Origin: Nocardioides eburneiflavus
GTDB lineage: Bacteria; Actinomycetota; Actinomycetes; Propionibacteriales; Nocardioidaceae
Reading direction: 5' to 3'
Assembly (NCBI RefSeq): GCF_004785795.1
Contig: NZ_SRRO01000001.1
Span: 2,976,001-3,040,000 of the forward strand
Length of the DNA stretch: 64,000 nucleotides
The translations under genes were made by a program, and so were the position numbers. A model generated the notes under the pieces. The model ran no database searches. It saw nothing but the letters and a program-made list of their open reading frames with translations, and was not told the origin of the DNA. Positions 54,595 to 62,655 of this stretch are shown here, in pieces; position 1 is the first letter of the stretch; every line of letters starts with the position of its first letter.

Positions 54595-54900
54595 CTAGGC
54601 AGTGCGCGGATCGGTGTGTTGGTCTAGGTAGGTCTCCACCTCCGTGCGTCGGTAGCGAAGAGCGCCGCCGACCTTGATAGCCCGAGGGCCCTGCTTGCGG
54701 GTGCGCCACTGGTAGAGCGTGCCTCTGGGAATCCCGAGCCATTCTGAGACCTCGTCGATGGTCAGGAGTGGGTCGTAGCCCGCCGTCACGATCGACATCG
54801 CCGGGGCTTCTACTTGTCGGTCGACCCGTGTATCGCGGGCTTTGCGAGCACGTTCTGACGCTTCACGTGCTTGTTTCTGTGCTGCCGTCGGTCGTGGCAT
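54595..54900 (-). CDS. Excisionase-like helix-turn-helix protein
   Basis: A 101-residue protein: a charged N-terminal helix (AQKQAREASERARKARDTR) and a MerR/HTH_17-like domain PLLTIDEVSEWLGIPRGTLY (residues ~43-62) then KVGGALRYRRTEVETYL. This is the common AlpA/Xis fold of small directionality factors on integrative elements. Start: ATG 54900 with GGGAG nine bases upstream; a shorter start at 54798 is possible. It lies upstream of int on the same strand. Confidence 0.82.
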   Translation of the reverse strand: MPRPTAAQKQAREASERARKARDTRVDRQVEAPAMSIVTAGYDPLLTIDEVSEWLGIPRGTLYQWRTRKQGPRAIKVGGALRYRRTEVETYLDQHTDPRTA

Positions 54901-55219
54901 CGGGCATCCACTCCCTTTCTCTCGCCGGTGACTGCTTACGGTCACCTAGGGGAAGGAAGGGGCCCGCAGCGATCAACGCAGGACGAACGCGTCCGCACTG
55001 ACCCATGCGCAACGGACCCGCTGTGTGATGCCGCTGGACGGATCGCCCTGCGCCTCCGCGTGGAGTCGGTAGCTGCGGCAAGGCGGTCTTCGACATAGTT
55101 CCTCGCCGTGGTGGGGCGCCCCCGGACCGGTGCCTGCCGTGGTCCGGGGGCCGCGTCCACGAGCACCATGCTGGCGCCGGCGATGGGTGGAGAACGCTGG
55201 CCGGTAGGGTGCGTCGCTG
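54901..55219. other. Intergenic control region of the element
   Basis: Divergent gap between the Xis-like gene and the tandem-HTH gene. It holds a perfect 11-bp inverted repeat GCCCCCGGACC (55118-55128) / GGTCCGGGGGC (55141-55151) with a 12-base loop, a plausible operator or terminator. No convincing coding frame. Confidence 0.55.
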
Positions 55220-55666
55220 ATGGTTTCCGGCATCGATCCTTCAGAACTGCGTGCGGCCCGCGAGAAGGCGGGTCTGACACAGCACGAGCTCGCGCGTCTC
55301 GTCGGTGCGGCCGGGGGAGAGCGCATTTCGCGCTGGGAGCTCGGCACGTCAGTGCCTCGGCCAGATTTCCTGGTCAAACTCGCGAGAGCCCTCGACATCC
55401 CCACGCTGAGGCTCGTTCGCCTCGACGGTGAGATTCCCGATCTCAGGGCGCTGCGTCTGCAGGCAGGGCTCACCGTGCCCGACCTGGCTGCGGCCGTGAA
55501 CGTGGCTGTGCCGACGTACTACGCGTGGGAGCAGGGTCGCTGGGCACGACTCCCTGCCTCCAGGACGCTCGAAGAGCTCGCTCGGGCATTCGGGGAGTCC
55601 GTTGAAGTGGTCGCCGCTGCGTTCAAGGAAGCCCAGCGGCAGCGCCGCCGGCTTGGAGAGATCTAG
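55220..55666 (+). CDS. Tandem XRE-family helix-turn-helix regulator
   Basis: A 148-residue protein with two consecutive Xre-type domains: LRAAREKAGLTQHELARLVG ... RISRWELGTSVPRPDFLVKL (residues ~10-60) and LRALRLQAGLTVPDLAAAVN ... TYYAWEQGRW (~76-115), then a short charged tail. Probable repressor of the element's int/xis or pilus genes (inference from position). ATG start at 55220. Confidence 0.85.
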   Translation: MVSGIDPSELRAAREKAGLTQHELARLVGAAGGERISRWELGTSVPRPDFLVKLARALDIPTLRLVRLDGEIPDLRALRLQAGLTVPDLAAAVNVAVPTYYAWEQGRWARLPASRTLEELARAFGESVEVVAAAFKEAQRQRRRLGEI

Positions 55667-55988
55667 TTTCGGCTGACAAGTGAGTGCCCGTACACGGGTT
55701 TGACCGCAATCCACAGGGGCAAAATGGTCCCGGAAGAGTCGAGCGATCTGTGGTCCCATGGACTCCGGATAGTTCGGAAGCGTTGATGTTCAGTCCCGTC
55801 GGGGGGATTGGGCCGCGAGAGCTCTTCTGGTCAGGACTCGGGCGATGACATCTCGGAATCGGTCACTGTTGACAGCCGAAAGGCTCGATAGAAAGGCACT
55901 AGTGTGCCAGTATCGAGATGGGCTCATGGTGATCGCTCGGGCCCGTCTTGACACGTAGGTGATCGAGACACGAAAGGACTCGGGATCC
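55667..55988. other. Promoter region of the Tad-like operon
   Basis: No gene seen. TTGACA occurs at 55869-55874, followed by a TATCGA-like box further down; GGCAC-TAGT-GTGCC (55894-55907) is a short palindrome that could bind the tandem-HTH protein. AT-richer than its surroundings. Confidence 0.4.
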
Positions 55989-56669
55989 ATGTCGCTGAAC
56001 ACCGCACAAGGGGCCGCGGGCGAGGCGCCCCCCAACAACCGACCCAGGCTTGCTCTCAACAACAGTCCACGCCTTAAGCAGCGCCGCAGGCCGTGGGTGT
56101 TCGCACTTTGTGCAGCCCTTGTCGCCGCAGGCGCGCTGGGTACCGCGTTCGCCTTCACATCGGTCAACGACACCCAGGAGGTTCTCGTGGTCAGCCGTGA
56201 CATCAAGCGCGGCGAGCCCATCGAGGCCGGGGACCTCTCGGTGGTGCGGGTGAGCGTCGACCCGGCGCTGAGCCCGGTCGCCGCGAGCAAGAGCGCCGAG
56301 CTTGAAGGCAGCCGCGCCGCCGTCGACCTGTGGGCCGGCACTCTCCTCGCCGAGGCGGCCGTCACCGAGAGTTTGGTGCCAGGGGAGGGGGAGTCCCTGG
56401 TGGGCATCAGCCTCACCCCTGCGCAGATGCCGTCCGAGCCGCTCTACTCCGGTGACGCCGTCCGGATCGTCACCACGCCCGGCGACCAAGGCGAGGTCAC
56501 CAACGAGGACCCGGTCACGGTCGAGGCAGTCGTCGTGGGCGTTAGCCGCGTGCCGGAGACCGGCGGGACCGTTGTCGACGTCTCTGTCCCCGAAGGCGAC
56601 GCCGCCGACCTGGCCGCCCGCGCCGCGACCGGGCGGGTGGCACTGGTCTTGGACACGCGGGAGCGCTGA
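55989..56669 (+). CDS. SAF-domain, CpaB/RcpC-like pilus assembly protein
   Basis: A 226-residue protein: short cytoplasmic N terminus, one membrane helix (VFALCAALVAAGALGTAFAF, residues ~38-57), then an SAF domain (VLVVSRDIKRGEPIEAGDLS, ~66-85, to LVGISLTPAQMPSEPLYSGD) as in the Flp pilus protein CpaB/RcpC. Located on the outer face of the membrane. First gene of the operon; ATG 55989 after AAAGGACTCGGGATCC. Shorter than proteobacterial CpaB (~280), which is usual in actinobacteria. Confidence 0.8.
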   Translation: MSLNTAQGAAGEAPPNNRPRLALNNSPRLKQRRRPWVFALCAALVAAGALGTAFAFTSVNDTQEVLVVSRDIKRGEPIEAGDLSVVRVSVDPALSPVAASKSAELEGSRAAVDLWAGTLLAEAAVTESLVPGEGESLVGISLTPAQMPSEPLYSGDAVRIVTTPGDQGEVTNEDPVTVEAVVVGVSRVPETGGTVVDVSVPEGDAADLAARAATGRVALVLDTRER

Positions 56670-56672
56670 GCG

Positions 56673-57527
56673 ATGGCGCTGATCGTCCTCGCGTCCGCCA
56701 GCGGTTCGCCCGGCGTCTCCACTACGGCGCTGGGACTCACCCTCAACTGGCACCGTCCCGTGCTCCTGGTCGACGCCGACCCGACCGGGTCCTCCGCGGT
56801 CTTCGCCGGCTACTTCCACGGCACCCAGGAACCCACCGGCGGGCTGATCAATCTCGCCCTCGCGCTGCGCGAGGGGACACTGGCTGCCGCCCTTCCGCGC
56901 GAGACGCTGCTGCTGGATCCCGAGGCCCCGGCCGAGCGGGCGCCCTGGTTCCTGCCTGGCATTCGCGCCCACGAGCAGGCCCCGAGCCTGCTGCCGCTGT
57001 GGGAGCCGCTTGCCGAGCAGCTGCGCGCGCTGGACCGCAACGGCCAAGACGTCATCGTCGACGCCGGCCGGCTCGGTCTGGCGGGTTGGCCGCAGCCGGT
57101 TGTCGCTGCCTCCGACTTGACCCTGCTGGTCACCCGCAGCTCGCTGCCCGCGCTGGCCGGTGCCCGCTCGTGGGCCAAGATGCTGCGCGACCAGTTCGCC
57201 GCCGCCGGGGGCCTCTCGCGACTCCGCCTCCTTCTCGTCGACGAGGACCGCCGCTGGCCGGCGATGCCCACGGGCGTCCCGCGGGTGCGTCCCTACACGC
57301 CGCGCCACATCGCCAAGGCGCTCCAGATCTCCGTCGCAGCATCCGTGGGCTGGGATCCCGAGGCCGCGGAGGTCTACTCCCACGGCGCCCGCAAGCCCCG
57401 CAAGTTCGAGTCCTCCGACCTGGTGCGCAGCTACCGCACCGCAGCGTCCCTGATCCACTCCGTCCTCACCTCCCACCAGGCCGCCCTCGCCCACCCCACC
57501 TCACTTACGAGCGGAGGCCGCGCATGA
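56673..57527 (+). CDS. TadZ/CpaE-like MinD-type ATPase with a degenerate P-loop
   Basis: A 284-residue ParA/MinD-fold protein. The N-terminal P-loop is ASGSPGVSTTALGLTL (residues 8-23): the Lys of both the deviant and the classic Walker A is absent (GVST in place of GKT). Walker A' LLVDADPTGS and later VIVDAGRLGL and LLVTRSSLPALA are present. TadZ proteins place the pilus machine and often have altered P-loops. Three bases after the CpaB-like gene and overlapping the ATPase gene that follows by ATGA. Confidence 0.8.
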   Translation: MALIVLASASGSPGVSTTALGLTLNWHRPVLLVDADPTGSSAVFAGYFHGTQEPTGGLINLALALREGTLAAALPRETLLLDPEAPAERAPWFLPGIRAHEQAPSLLPLWEPLAEQLRALDRNGQDVIVDAGRLGLAGWPQPVVAASDLTLLVTRSSLPALAGARSWAKMLRDQFAAAGGLSRLRLLLVDEDRRWPAMPTGVPRVRPYTPRHIAKALQISVAASVGWDPEAAEVYSHGARKPRKFESSDLVRSYRTAASLIHSVLTSHQAALAHPTSLTSGGRA

Positions 57528-59263
57528 GCACCAACGGACAGCCCGGAGCCCAGGACCCCGAGCCGCTCCGCGCCGACGAATGGCTCGCGGCGCGACACGC
57601 AGACCAGCCCGGCGGTACTGGGCAGCGCTCCCCGTTTGCCCGCGGCCGCGGCACCAACGGCAACGCGCCGGCCACGCAGCCACCGCCGCCGCCGGGGCCG
57701 GGGCCGACCAGCGAGGACCACGACCCGACGTCGCTGCCGATCTTCGCCGGCGCCTGGACCAGCGAGGATCAGCTGCCGGGTCGCACCCGCTCGGACTTCG
57801 CCCTCCGCCCGCTCGTCGCCAGCCCCGACGACCAGCCGCACGCGATCGCCGCCACCGACTACTACGACGGCGTCAGCGTGGGGGAGGTCGAGCTGGACTG
57901 GGAGCTCATCGCCCAGTACCGGACCGAGATCTCCTCCCGGCTGACCGCCCGGCTGGACAAGGAAGGCGGCCGGGTCACCGACGATGACCGCGAGCAGATG
58001 GGCCTCGACGTCATCGAGGAGTTCCTCAAGTCCGAGGCCGAGACTCTCGTCTCGACCGGCCGTCCGCCGTGGAGCCGCCAGCAGGAGAACGCCCTCAAGG
58101 CCGCGCTCAAGGCCGCGCTGTTCGGTCTGGGCCGGCTGCAGCCGCTGGTCGAGCGCGAGGACGTGGAGAACGTCATCGTCATCGCCCGCGGCCCGGCGTG
58201 CGCCGTGTGGCTGGAGCTCGTCGACGGCACTCTGGTCGAAGCAGCCCCGATCGCCGACTCCGAGGACGAGCTGCGCGAGTTCCTCGCCGACCTCGGCTCC
58301 CGGCAGAACCGGCCCTTCACCGAAGCGCGTCCGCACCTGGACCTGCGCCTGCCCGGCGGCGCCCGGCTCGCGGCCGGCTCCTGGGTGATGGCCTACACCT
58401 CGGTGGTGATCCGCCGGCACGGGATGCGCGAGGTGTCGATGGACGAGATGGTCTACGACCGCAAGGCGTGCGGCGCGGTCCTGGCCGACTTCCTCGCCGC
58501 CTGCGTCCGCGCCGGCAAGAGCATCGTCGTCTCCGGGGTCCAGGGCTCGGGCAAGACCACCTGGGTCCGCGCGCTGTGCTCGTGCATCCCGCCGTGGGAG
58601 ATGATCGGCACCTTCGAGACCGAGTTCGAGCTGCACCTGCACGAGCTGGTCGACCGGCACAAGATCGTCCACGCCTGGGAGCACCGGCCCGGATCCGGCG
58701 AGGTCGGCATCGACGGCCGACAGGCCGGTGAGTTCAGCCTCGAGGAGGCCATCCACCACTCCTTCCGGTTCAACCTCGCCCGCCAGATCGTCGGCGAGGT
58801 CCGCGGCCCGGAGGTCTGGAACATGCTCAAGGCCATGGAGTCCGGCCCGGGCTCGATCAGCACCACCCACGCCCGCAGCGCCGAGCACACCATCGAGAAG
58901 CTCGTCTCCTGCGCCATGGAGAAGGGCCCGCAGGTCACCCGCGAGCTCGCGATCAGCAAGCTCGCCGCCGCCATCGACATCGTGATGTACCTGCGCTCCG
59001 AAGTCGTCCCCAACGGCGACGGCACCTTCCGCAAGCACCGCTGGGTCGAGGAGGTACTGGTCGTCCAGCCGAGCATCGACGCGGCCCGCGGGTATGCGAC
59101 CACCCCGATCTTCGCCCCGAACCAGCTCGGCCACGCCGTCGCCACCGGCAAGCTCGACAACTTCCTCGCCCAGGAGCTCGCCCGCCACGGGTTCGACCTC
59201 GAGGCGTACAAGGCCGAATCCGCTGCCTACGAGGGGGCAAACCCGGGGGTGGCGATCTCATGA
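57524..59263 (+). CDS. TadA/CpaF-type secretion ATPase
   Basis: A 579-residue secretion ATPase of the type II/IV family that powers pilus assembly. A Pro-rich, disordered N terminus (residues 1-100), a CpaF N-terminal domain (LDKEGGRVTDDDREQMGLDV), then the motor: Walker A VSGVQGSGKTTWV (~335-347), Asp box ETEFELHL, Walker B IVGEVRGPEVWNM (~422) and His box STTHARSAEHT (~446). Starts at an ATG overlapping the TadZ-like stop. The longer N terminus is typical of actinobacterial element-borne copies (inference). Confidence 0.92.
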   Translation: MSTNGQPGAQDPEPLRADEWLAARHADQPGGTGQRSPFARGRGTNGNAPATQPPPPPGPGPTSEDHDPTSLPIFAGAWTSEDQLPGRTRSDFALRPLVASPDDQPHAIAATDYYDGVSVGEVELDWELIAQYRTEISSRLTARLDKEGGRVTDDDREQMGLDVIEEFLKSEAETLVSTGRPPWSRQQENALKAALKAALFGLGRLQPLVEREDVENVIVIARGPACAVWLELVDGTLVEAAPIADSEDELREFLADLGSRQNRPFTEARPHLDLRLPGGARLAAGSWVMAYTSVVIRRHGMREVSMDEMVYDRKACGAVLADFLAACVRAGKSIVVSGVQGSGKTTWVRALCSCIPPWEMIGTFETEFELHLHELVDRHKIVHAWEHRPGSGEVGIDGRQAGEFSLEEAIHHSFRFNLARQIVGEVRGPEVWNMLKAMESGPGSISTTHARSAEHTIEKLVSCAMEKGPQVTRELAISKLAAAIDIVMYLRSEVVPNGDGTFRKHRWVEEVLVVQPSIDAARGYATTPIFAPNQLGHAVATGKLDNFLAQELARHGFDLEAYKAESAAYEGANPGVAIS

Positions 59264-60177
59264 CCGCCTTCCTGCCCGCCGTCTCCGGGGCGCTCATCGT
59301 CACTGGCCTGATCGGCATGGTCTACGCGCTGATCCCCGCACCGCCGAAGCCGCCGCGGCCCGCCCGGACCGTCACCCCGTTGGGTCGGGCGGGTGGCTGG
59401 TTCGCCCGGCTCAACCCGCGCACCCGGATGCTGGTCATCGGCGGCGCTGTCGCCGGCCTCCTGGTGGCCCTGCTGACCGGCTGGGTGATCGCGATCGTGC
59501 TCGTCCCGGCCGCGATCGTGGGCATCCCGTTGCTGCTCACGCCCCCGCCGGCGGCCGCGAGCGTCGAGAAGCTCGAGGCGCTCGAGGAGTGGACCCGGTC
59601 GCTGTCCGGCAAGCTGACGGCCGGACAGTCGCTGCGCTCGGCTCTCGTCAAGTCGCTGCAGTCGGTGCCGGCGCCCATCGAGCGCGAGGTCGGGCTGATG
59701 GTCTCCCGGCTCTGGAACAACACCGCGACGACCGAGGACGTGCTGCGAGCCTTCGCCGAGGACCTCAACGACTCCACCGGCGACGTGGTGGCCAGCCAGT
59801 TGATCCTCGCCGCCAGCGGTCGCGGGCAGGCCGGCCTGGCCAAGGCGCTGGACGCCCTCGCCGAGACCGTCGCCGCCGAGGTGCGCGCCCGCCGCCAGAT
59901 CGCCGCCGACCAGGCCAAGCCGCGCACCACCGCCCGCACGGTCACCGTGATCACCCTCGGCGTCCTGGGCCTGCTCGCCCTGACCGGCGACTACATCGAG
60001 CCGTACGGCAGCCCGCTCGGCCAGGTCATCCTCGCCGTCTTGCTGAGCGCCTACGTGGCCGCGCTGCTGTGGATGCGCCGGATGGCGGTCGCCAAGCCGC
60101 TCCCGCGCTTCCTCGACCTCCAGGCCCGCAACGCGCACCGAGCGGCGCACGGGGAGAAGCAAGGAGCACTCGCATGA
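59260..60177 (+). CDS. TadB-like pilus assembly membrane protein
   Basis: A 305-residue T2SSF-domain membrane protein: N-terminal helices (residues ~5-25, ~65-90), a cytoplasmic T2SSF domain (LEEWTRSLSGKLTAGQSLRS, ~107-126; SQLILAASGRGQAGLAKALD) and C-terminal helices (~228-245, ~252-272). Together with the next gene it forms the inner-membrane platform on which the ATPase acts. ATGA overlaps at both ends. Confidence 0.88.
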   Translation: MTAFLPAVSGALIVTGLIGMVYALIPAPPKPPRPARTVTPLGRAGGWFARLNPRTRMLVIGGAVAGLLVALLTGWVIAIVLVPAAIVGIPLLLTPPPAAASVEKLEALEEWTRSLSGKLTAGQSLRSALVKSLQSVPAPIEREVGLMVSRLWNNTATTEDVLRAFAEDLNDSTGDVVASQLILAASGRGQAGLAKALDALAETVAAEVRARRQIAADQAKPRTTARTVTVITLGVLGLLALTGDYIEPYGSPLGQVILAVLLSAYVAALLWMRRMAVAKPLPRFLDLQARNAHRAAHGEKQGALA

Positions 60178-61091
60178 CCGGCCTCCAGCTCGCGCTGGCC
60201 AGCGCCACCCTCCTTGGCCTCGCCGTTGCCCTGCTCGTGTGGCGCCTGGCCCCGTCCGACCCCGACCTCACCGACGCCCTGGACCGGCTCTCGCCCGGCC
60301 ACGTCGTGCCCCGCCGCAGCGCCGGCCCGCTCGGCGTCGAGGAGAGCACCGAATCCGGCTCGCTCGTCGACCGGGTCGGCGTGTGGGCGATCAAGAACCT
60401 GCCCGGGGGAGCGTGGGCACACACGCCCCGCAAGGACCTGGCCATCCTCCAGATCAGCGAGACCAGGTTCTACGGCGAGAAGGTCGTCTGGGCGCTGCTC
60501 GGCCTGGCCATGCCGCCGCTGTTCGCGGCGTTCTTCGCGCTGATCGGGCTCCCGCTCCCGTTCGCGATCCACACCTTCGGGTCGCTCGGGCTCGGCGCAC
60601 TGTTCTGGTTCATGCCCAACTACAACGCCACTGACGACGCCAAGAAGGCCCGCATCGAGTTCAGCCGCGCCCTGGGCGCCTACATCGACATGGTCGCCAC
60701 CGGAGTCCGCGACGGCTCCAGCGGCCAGCAGGCGCTCCGTTCCGCGGCCGAGGTCGGCGACACCTGGGTGTTCAAACGGATCGAGAGCGAGCTGCGCCGC
60801 GCCCGCTACATGACCCGCGCCCCCTGGGACTCCCTGCACGGGCTCGCCGATGACCTCGGCGTCCCCGAGCTCGACGACCTCGCCGACATCATGCAGCAGT
60901 CCGGCCAGGACGGCGCCCAGATCTACAGCAACCTCCGCGCCCGCGCCGCCGCACTCCGCTCGGCGATGCTCAGCGCCGAACTCGGGAAGGCCAACGCCGT
61001 CTCCGAGCGCATGTACATCCCCGCCAGCCTGCTCGGCATCGTCTTCATGGCGATCCTCGTCACCCCGTCGATGCTCCGGCTCGCGACCTAA
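60174..61091 (+). CDS. TadC-like pilus assembly membrane protein
   Basis: A 305-residue T2SSF-type protein, partner of TadB: N-terminal helix (LALASATLLGLAVALLVW), two central helices (~108-150), a T2SSF domain (IEFSRALGAYIDMVATGVRD, ~160-179; LDDLADIMQQSGQDGAQIYS) and a final helix (YIPASLLGIVFMAILVTPSM). Overlaps the tadB-like stop by 4 bases. Confidence 0.88.
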   Translation: MTGLQLALASATLLGLAVALLVWRLAPSDPDLTDALDRLSPGHVVPRRSAGPLGVEESTESGSLVDRVGVWAIKNLPGGAWAHTPRKDLAILQISETRFYGEKVVWALLGLAMPPLFAAFFALIGLPLPFAIHTFGSLGLGALFWFMPNYNATDDAKKARIEFSRALGAYIDMVATGVRDGSSGQQALRSAAEVGDTWVFKRIESELRRARYMTRAPWDSLHGLADDLGVPELDDLADIMQQSGQDGAQIYSNLRARAAALRSAMLSAELGKANAVSERMYIPASLLGIVFMAILVTPSMLRLAT

Positions 61092-61146
61092 CACAAACGC
61101 CATCCCCGGACACCCCGAACTCCACCACCCAGAAAGGAACAACCCG

Positions 61147-61353
61147 ATGTTGAAGTTCCTCATCACCCTTCAGGTGACGGCCCTCGCCGTGATCGCCAGC
61201 ATGGACGACCGCATCGTCAAGCACCGACGCGGCGAGCGCGGCTCGGTCACGATCGAGCAGGTCATCTGGGCCGGCGCGGTCATCCTCATCTTCGGCATCG
61301 TCGTCGCCGCGATCACCGCATACGTGACCAGCGAGGCCGGAAAGATCCAGTAG
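61147..61353 (+). CDS. Flp-type pilin-like protein with a prepilin cleavage site
   Basis: A 68-residue protein. RRGERG precedes SVTIE, giving a type IV prepilin site G32|S33 with Glu at +5 (E37), followed by one hydrophobic helix (VIWAGAVILIFGIVVAAITA). This fits the major pilin of a Tad system. Unlike classic Flp it also has a hydrophobic stretch before the site (residues 3-18). GAAAGGAACAACCCG precedes the ATG, a clear ribosome-binding site after a 55-base gap, so it may be translated at higher level than its neighbours. Confidence 0.82.
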   Translation: MLKFLITLQVTALAVIASMDDRIVKHRRGERGSVTIEQVIWAGAVILIFGIVVAAITAYVTSEAGKIQ

Positions 61354-61361
61354 GTCCATCC

Positions 61362-61757
61362 ATGTTCTCCAGCTCTCGCCGCCGACGCCGGGACGAGCGC
61401 GGCTCAGTGGCCCTCCAGATGGCCTTCCTGATGCCGGCGCTCTTCGCGGTGATGTTCCTCGGTGTCCAGGGCGCGCTGTACTACCACGCCCGCGAAGTAG
61501 CGCTCGCGGCCGCGCAGGAGGGCGCACGCGAGGCGGGCAGCGAGAACGGCACCCACGAGTCCGGAGTGGCGACCGCGAACGGCTTCCTCCAGGACGCCGG
61601 CGGATCCGACGTGATGACGTCGACCAGCGTCTCCGGGACACGGACCACGACAACGGCCACGATCACCGTCACCGGCAAGTCCATGAGCGTGATCCCAGGC
61701 TGGCACGTGACCGTCCGCCAGAGCGCCAGCGTCCCGGTCGAGAGGCTCACCGAATGA
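61362..61757 (+). CDS. TadE-like pseudopilin
   Basis: A 131-residue protein: basic start (RRRRRDERG), the G14|SVALQ processing-like site (Gln at +5), one helix (MAFLMPALFAVMFLGVQGAL) and an extracytoplasmic Ser/Thr-rich domain ending VTVRQSASVPVERL. TadE domain pattern. Eight bases after the pilin gene and overlapping the next one by ATGA. Confidence 0.82.
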   Translation: MFSSSRRRRRDERGSVALQMAFLMPALFAVMFLGVQGALYYHAREVALAAAQEGAREAGSENGTHESGVATANGFLQDAGGSDVMTSTSVSGTRTTTTATITVTGKSMSVIPGWHVTVRQSASVPVERLTE

Positions 61758-62212
61758 TGGGGCAGAGCATCTGGGCACGCGCCTTCAACCGCATCCGGGA
61801 CGAGCGCGGATCGGTGGCCATCGAGGCCGCGATCGGCGTCCCGGCGTTCGGGCTGTTCGTGGCGATGATCATCCTCGGCGGCCGCGTCGAGATCGCCAAG
61901 CAGTCCGTGGAAGCGGCCGCCTACGAGGCGGCACGGGCGGCCTCGATCGAGCGAACCCGGAGCGAGGCGATCGGCGCAGGCAGGTCCTCGGCCGCAAGCA
62001 GCCTGCAGGACCAGGACGTGAACTGCACCAGCACGAACATCACGGTCAACGCTGCGGCGTTCAACGCACCGATCGGGGACACCGCCCAGGTGAACGTCAC
62101 GGTGACCTGCACCGTCAACCTGTCGGACCTGAGCATCCCCGGCGTACCCGGCACCCGCACGATCACCGCAACCGCGAGCAGCCCCGTCGACGCCTACCGG
62201 GAGCGCCGATGA
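61754..62212 (+). CDS. TadE-like pseudopilin (second)
   Basis: A 152-residue protein with the same layout: DERG followed by SVAIE (Glu at +5, residue 24), one helix (AAIGVPAFGLFVAMIILGG), then an extracytoplasmic domain with a Cys pair (NCTSTN, VTCTVN) and many Thr/Val. Overlaps its neighbours by 4 bases on both sides. Confidence 0.82.
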   Translation: MMGQSIWARAFNRIRDERGSVAIEAAIGVPAFGLFVAMIILGGRVEIAKQSVEAAAYEAARAASIERTRSEAIGAGRSSAASSLQDQDVNCTSTNITVNAAAFNAPIGDTAQVNVTVTCTVNLSDLSIPGVPGTRTITATASSPVDAYRERR

Positions 62213-62655
62213 TGAGGCACCCGGCCCAGAAATTGTTGCGGCGACAGCGCGACGAGCGCGGCGCCATCAGCGTCTGGTTCGCCACCGCGTCATTGGTGAT
62301 GATCATCCTGGTCGGGATGACCGTCGACGTCGGCGGCAAGGTGCACGCCCAACAGCAGGCCCGCAGTGCCGCGGCCCAGGCCGCCCGCACCGGAGCCCAG
62401 GAGGTCCAGGGCTCCGCGGTGCGCGGAGGGGACCTGCACGTCGACATCACCGCCGCCAAGTCCGCCGCGCAGAGCTACCTCAACGCCGCCGGCGTGGAGG
62501 GCAGCGTCACCGTCGTCAACGGCGACACCCTCATCGTGCGCACCACCGACACCTACGACAGCAAGTTCCTCGGGATCATCGGGCTCGACTCGATGAGGGT
62601 CACCGGGGAGGCGTCTGCACGGCTCATCCGCGCCCAAGGAGGCACCGAACAGTGA
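62209..62655 (+). CDS. TadG-like / pilus-assembly pseudopilin (third)
   Basis: A 148-residue protein: RQRDERG then AISVW, one helix (ATASLVMIILVGMTVDVGGK, residues ~25-44), HAQQQARSAAAQAARTGAQE and a beta-rich end. Resembles Rv3654c/TadG-type helicase-secretion-neighbourhood proteins. The fifth position after the ERG motif is Trp, so prepilin processing is doubtful. Confidence 0.78.
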   Translation: MMRHPAQKLLRRQRDERGAISVWFATASLVMIILVGMTVDVGGKVHAQQQARSAAAQAARTGAQEVQGSAVRGGDLHVDITAAKSAAQSYLNAAGVEGSVTVVNGDTLIVRTTDTYDSKFLGIIGLDSMRVTGEASARLIRAQGGTEQ

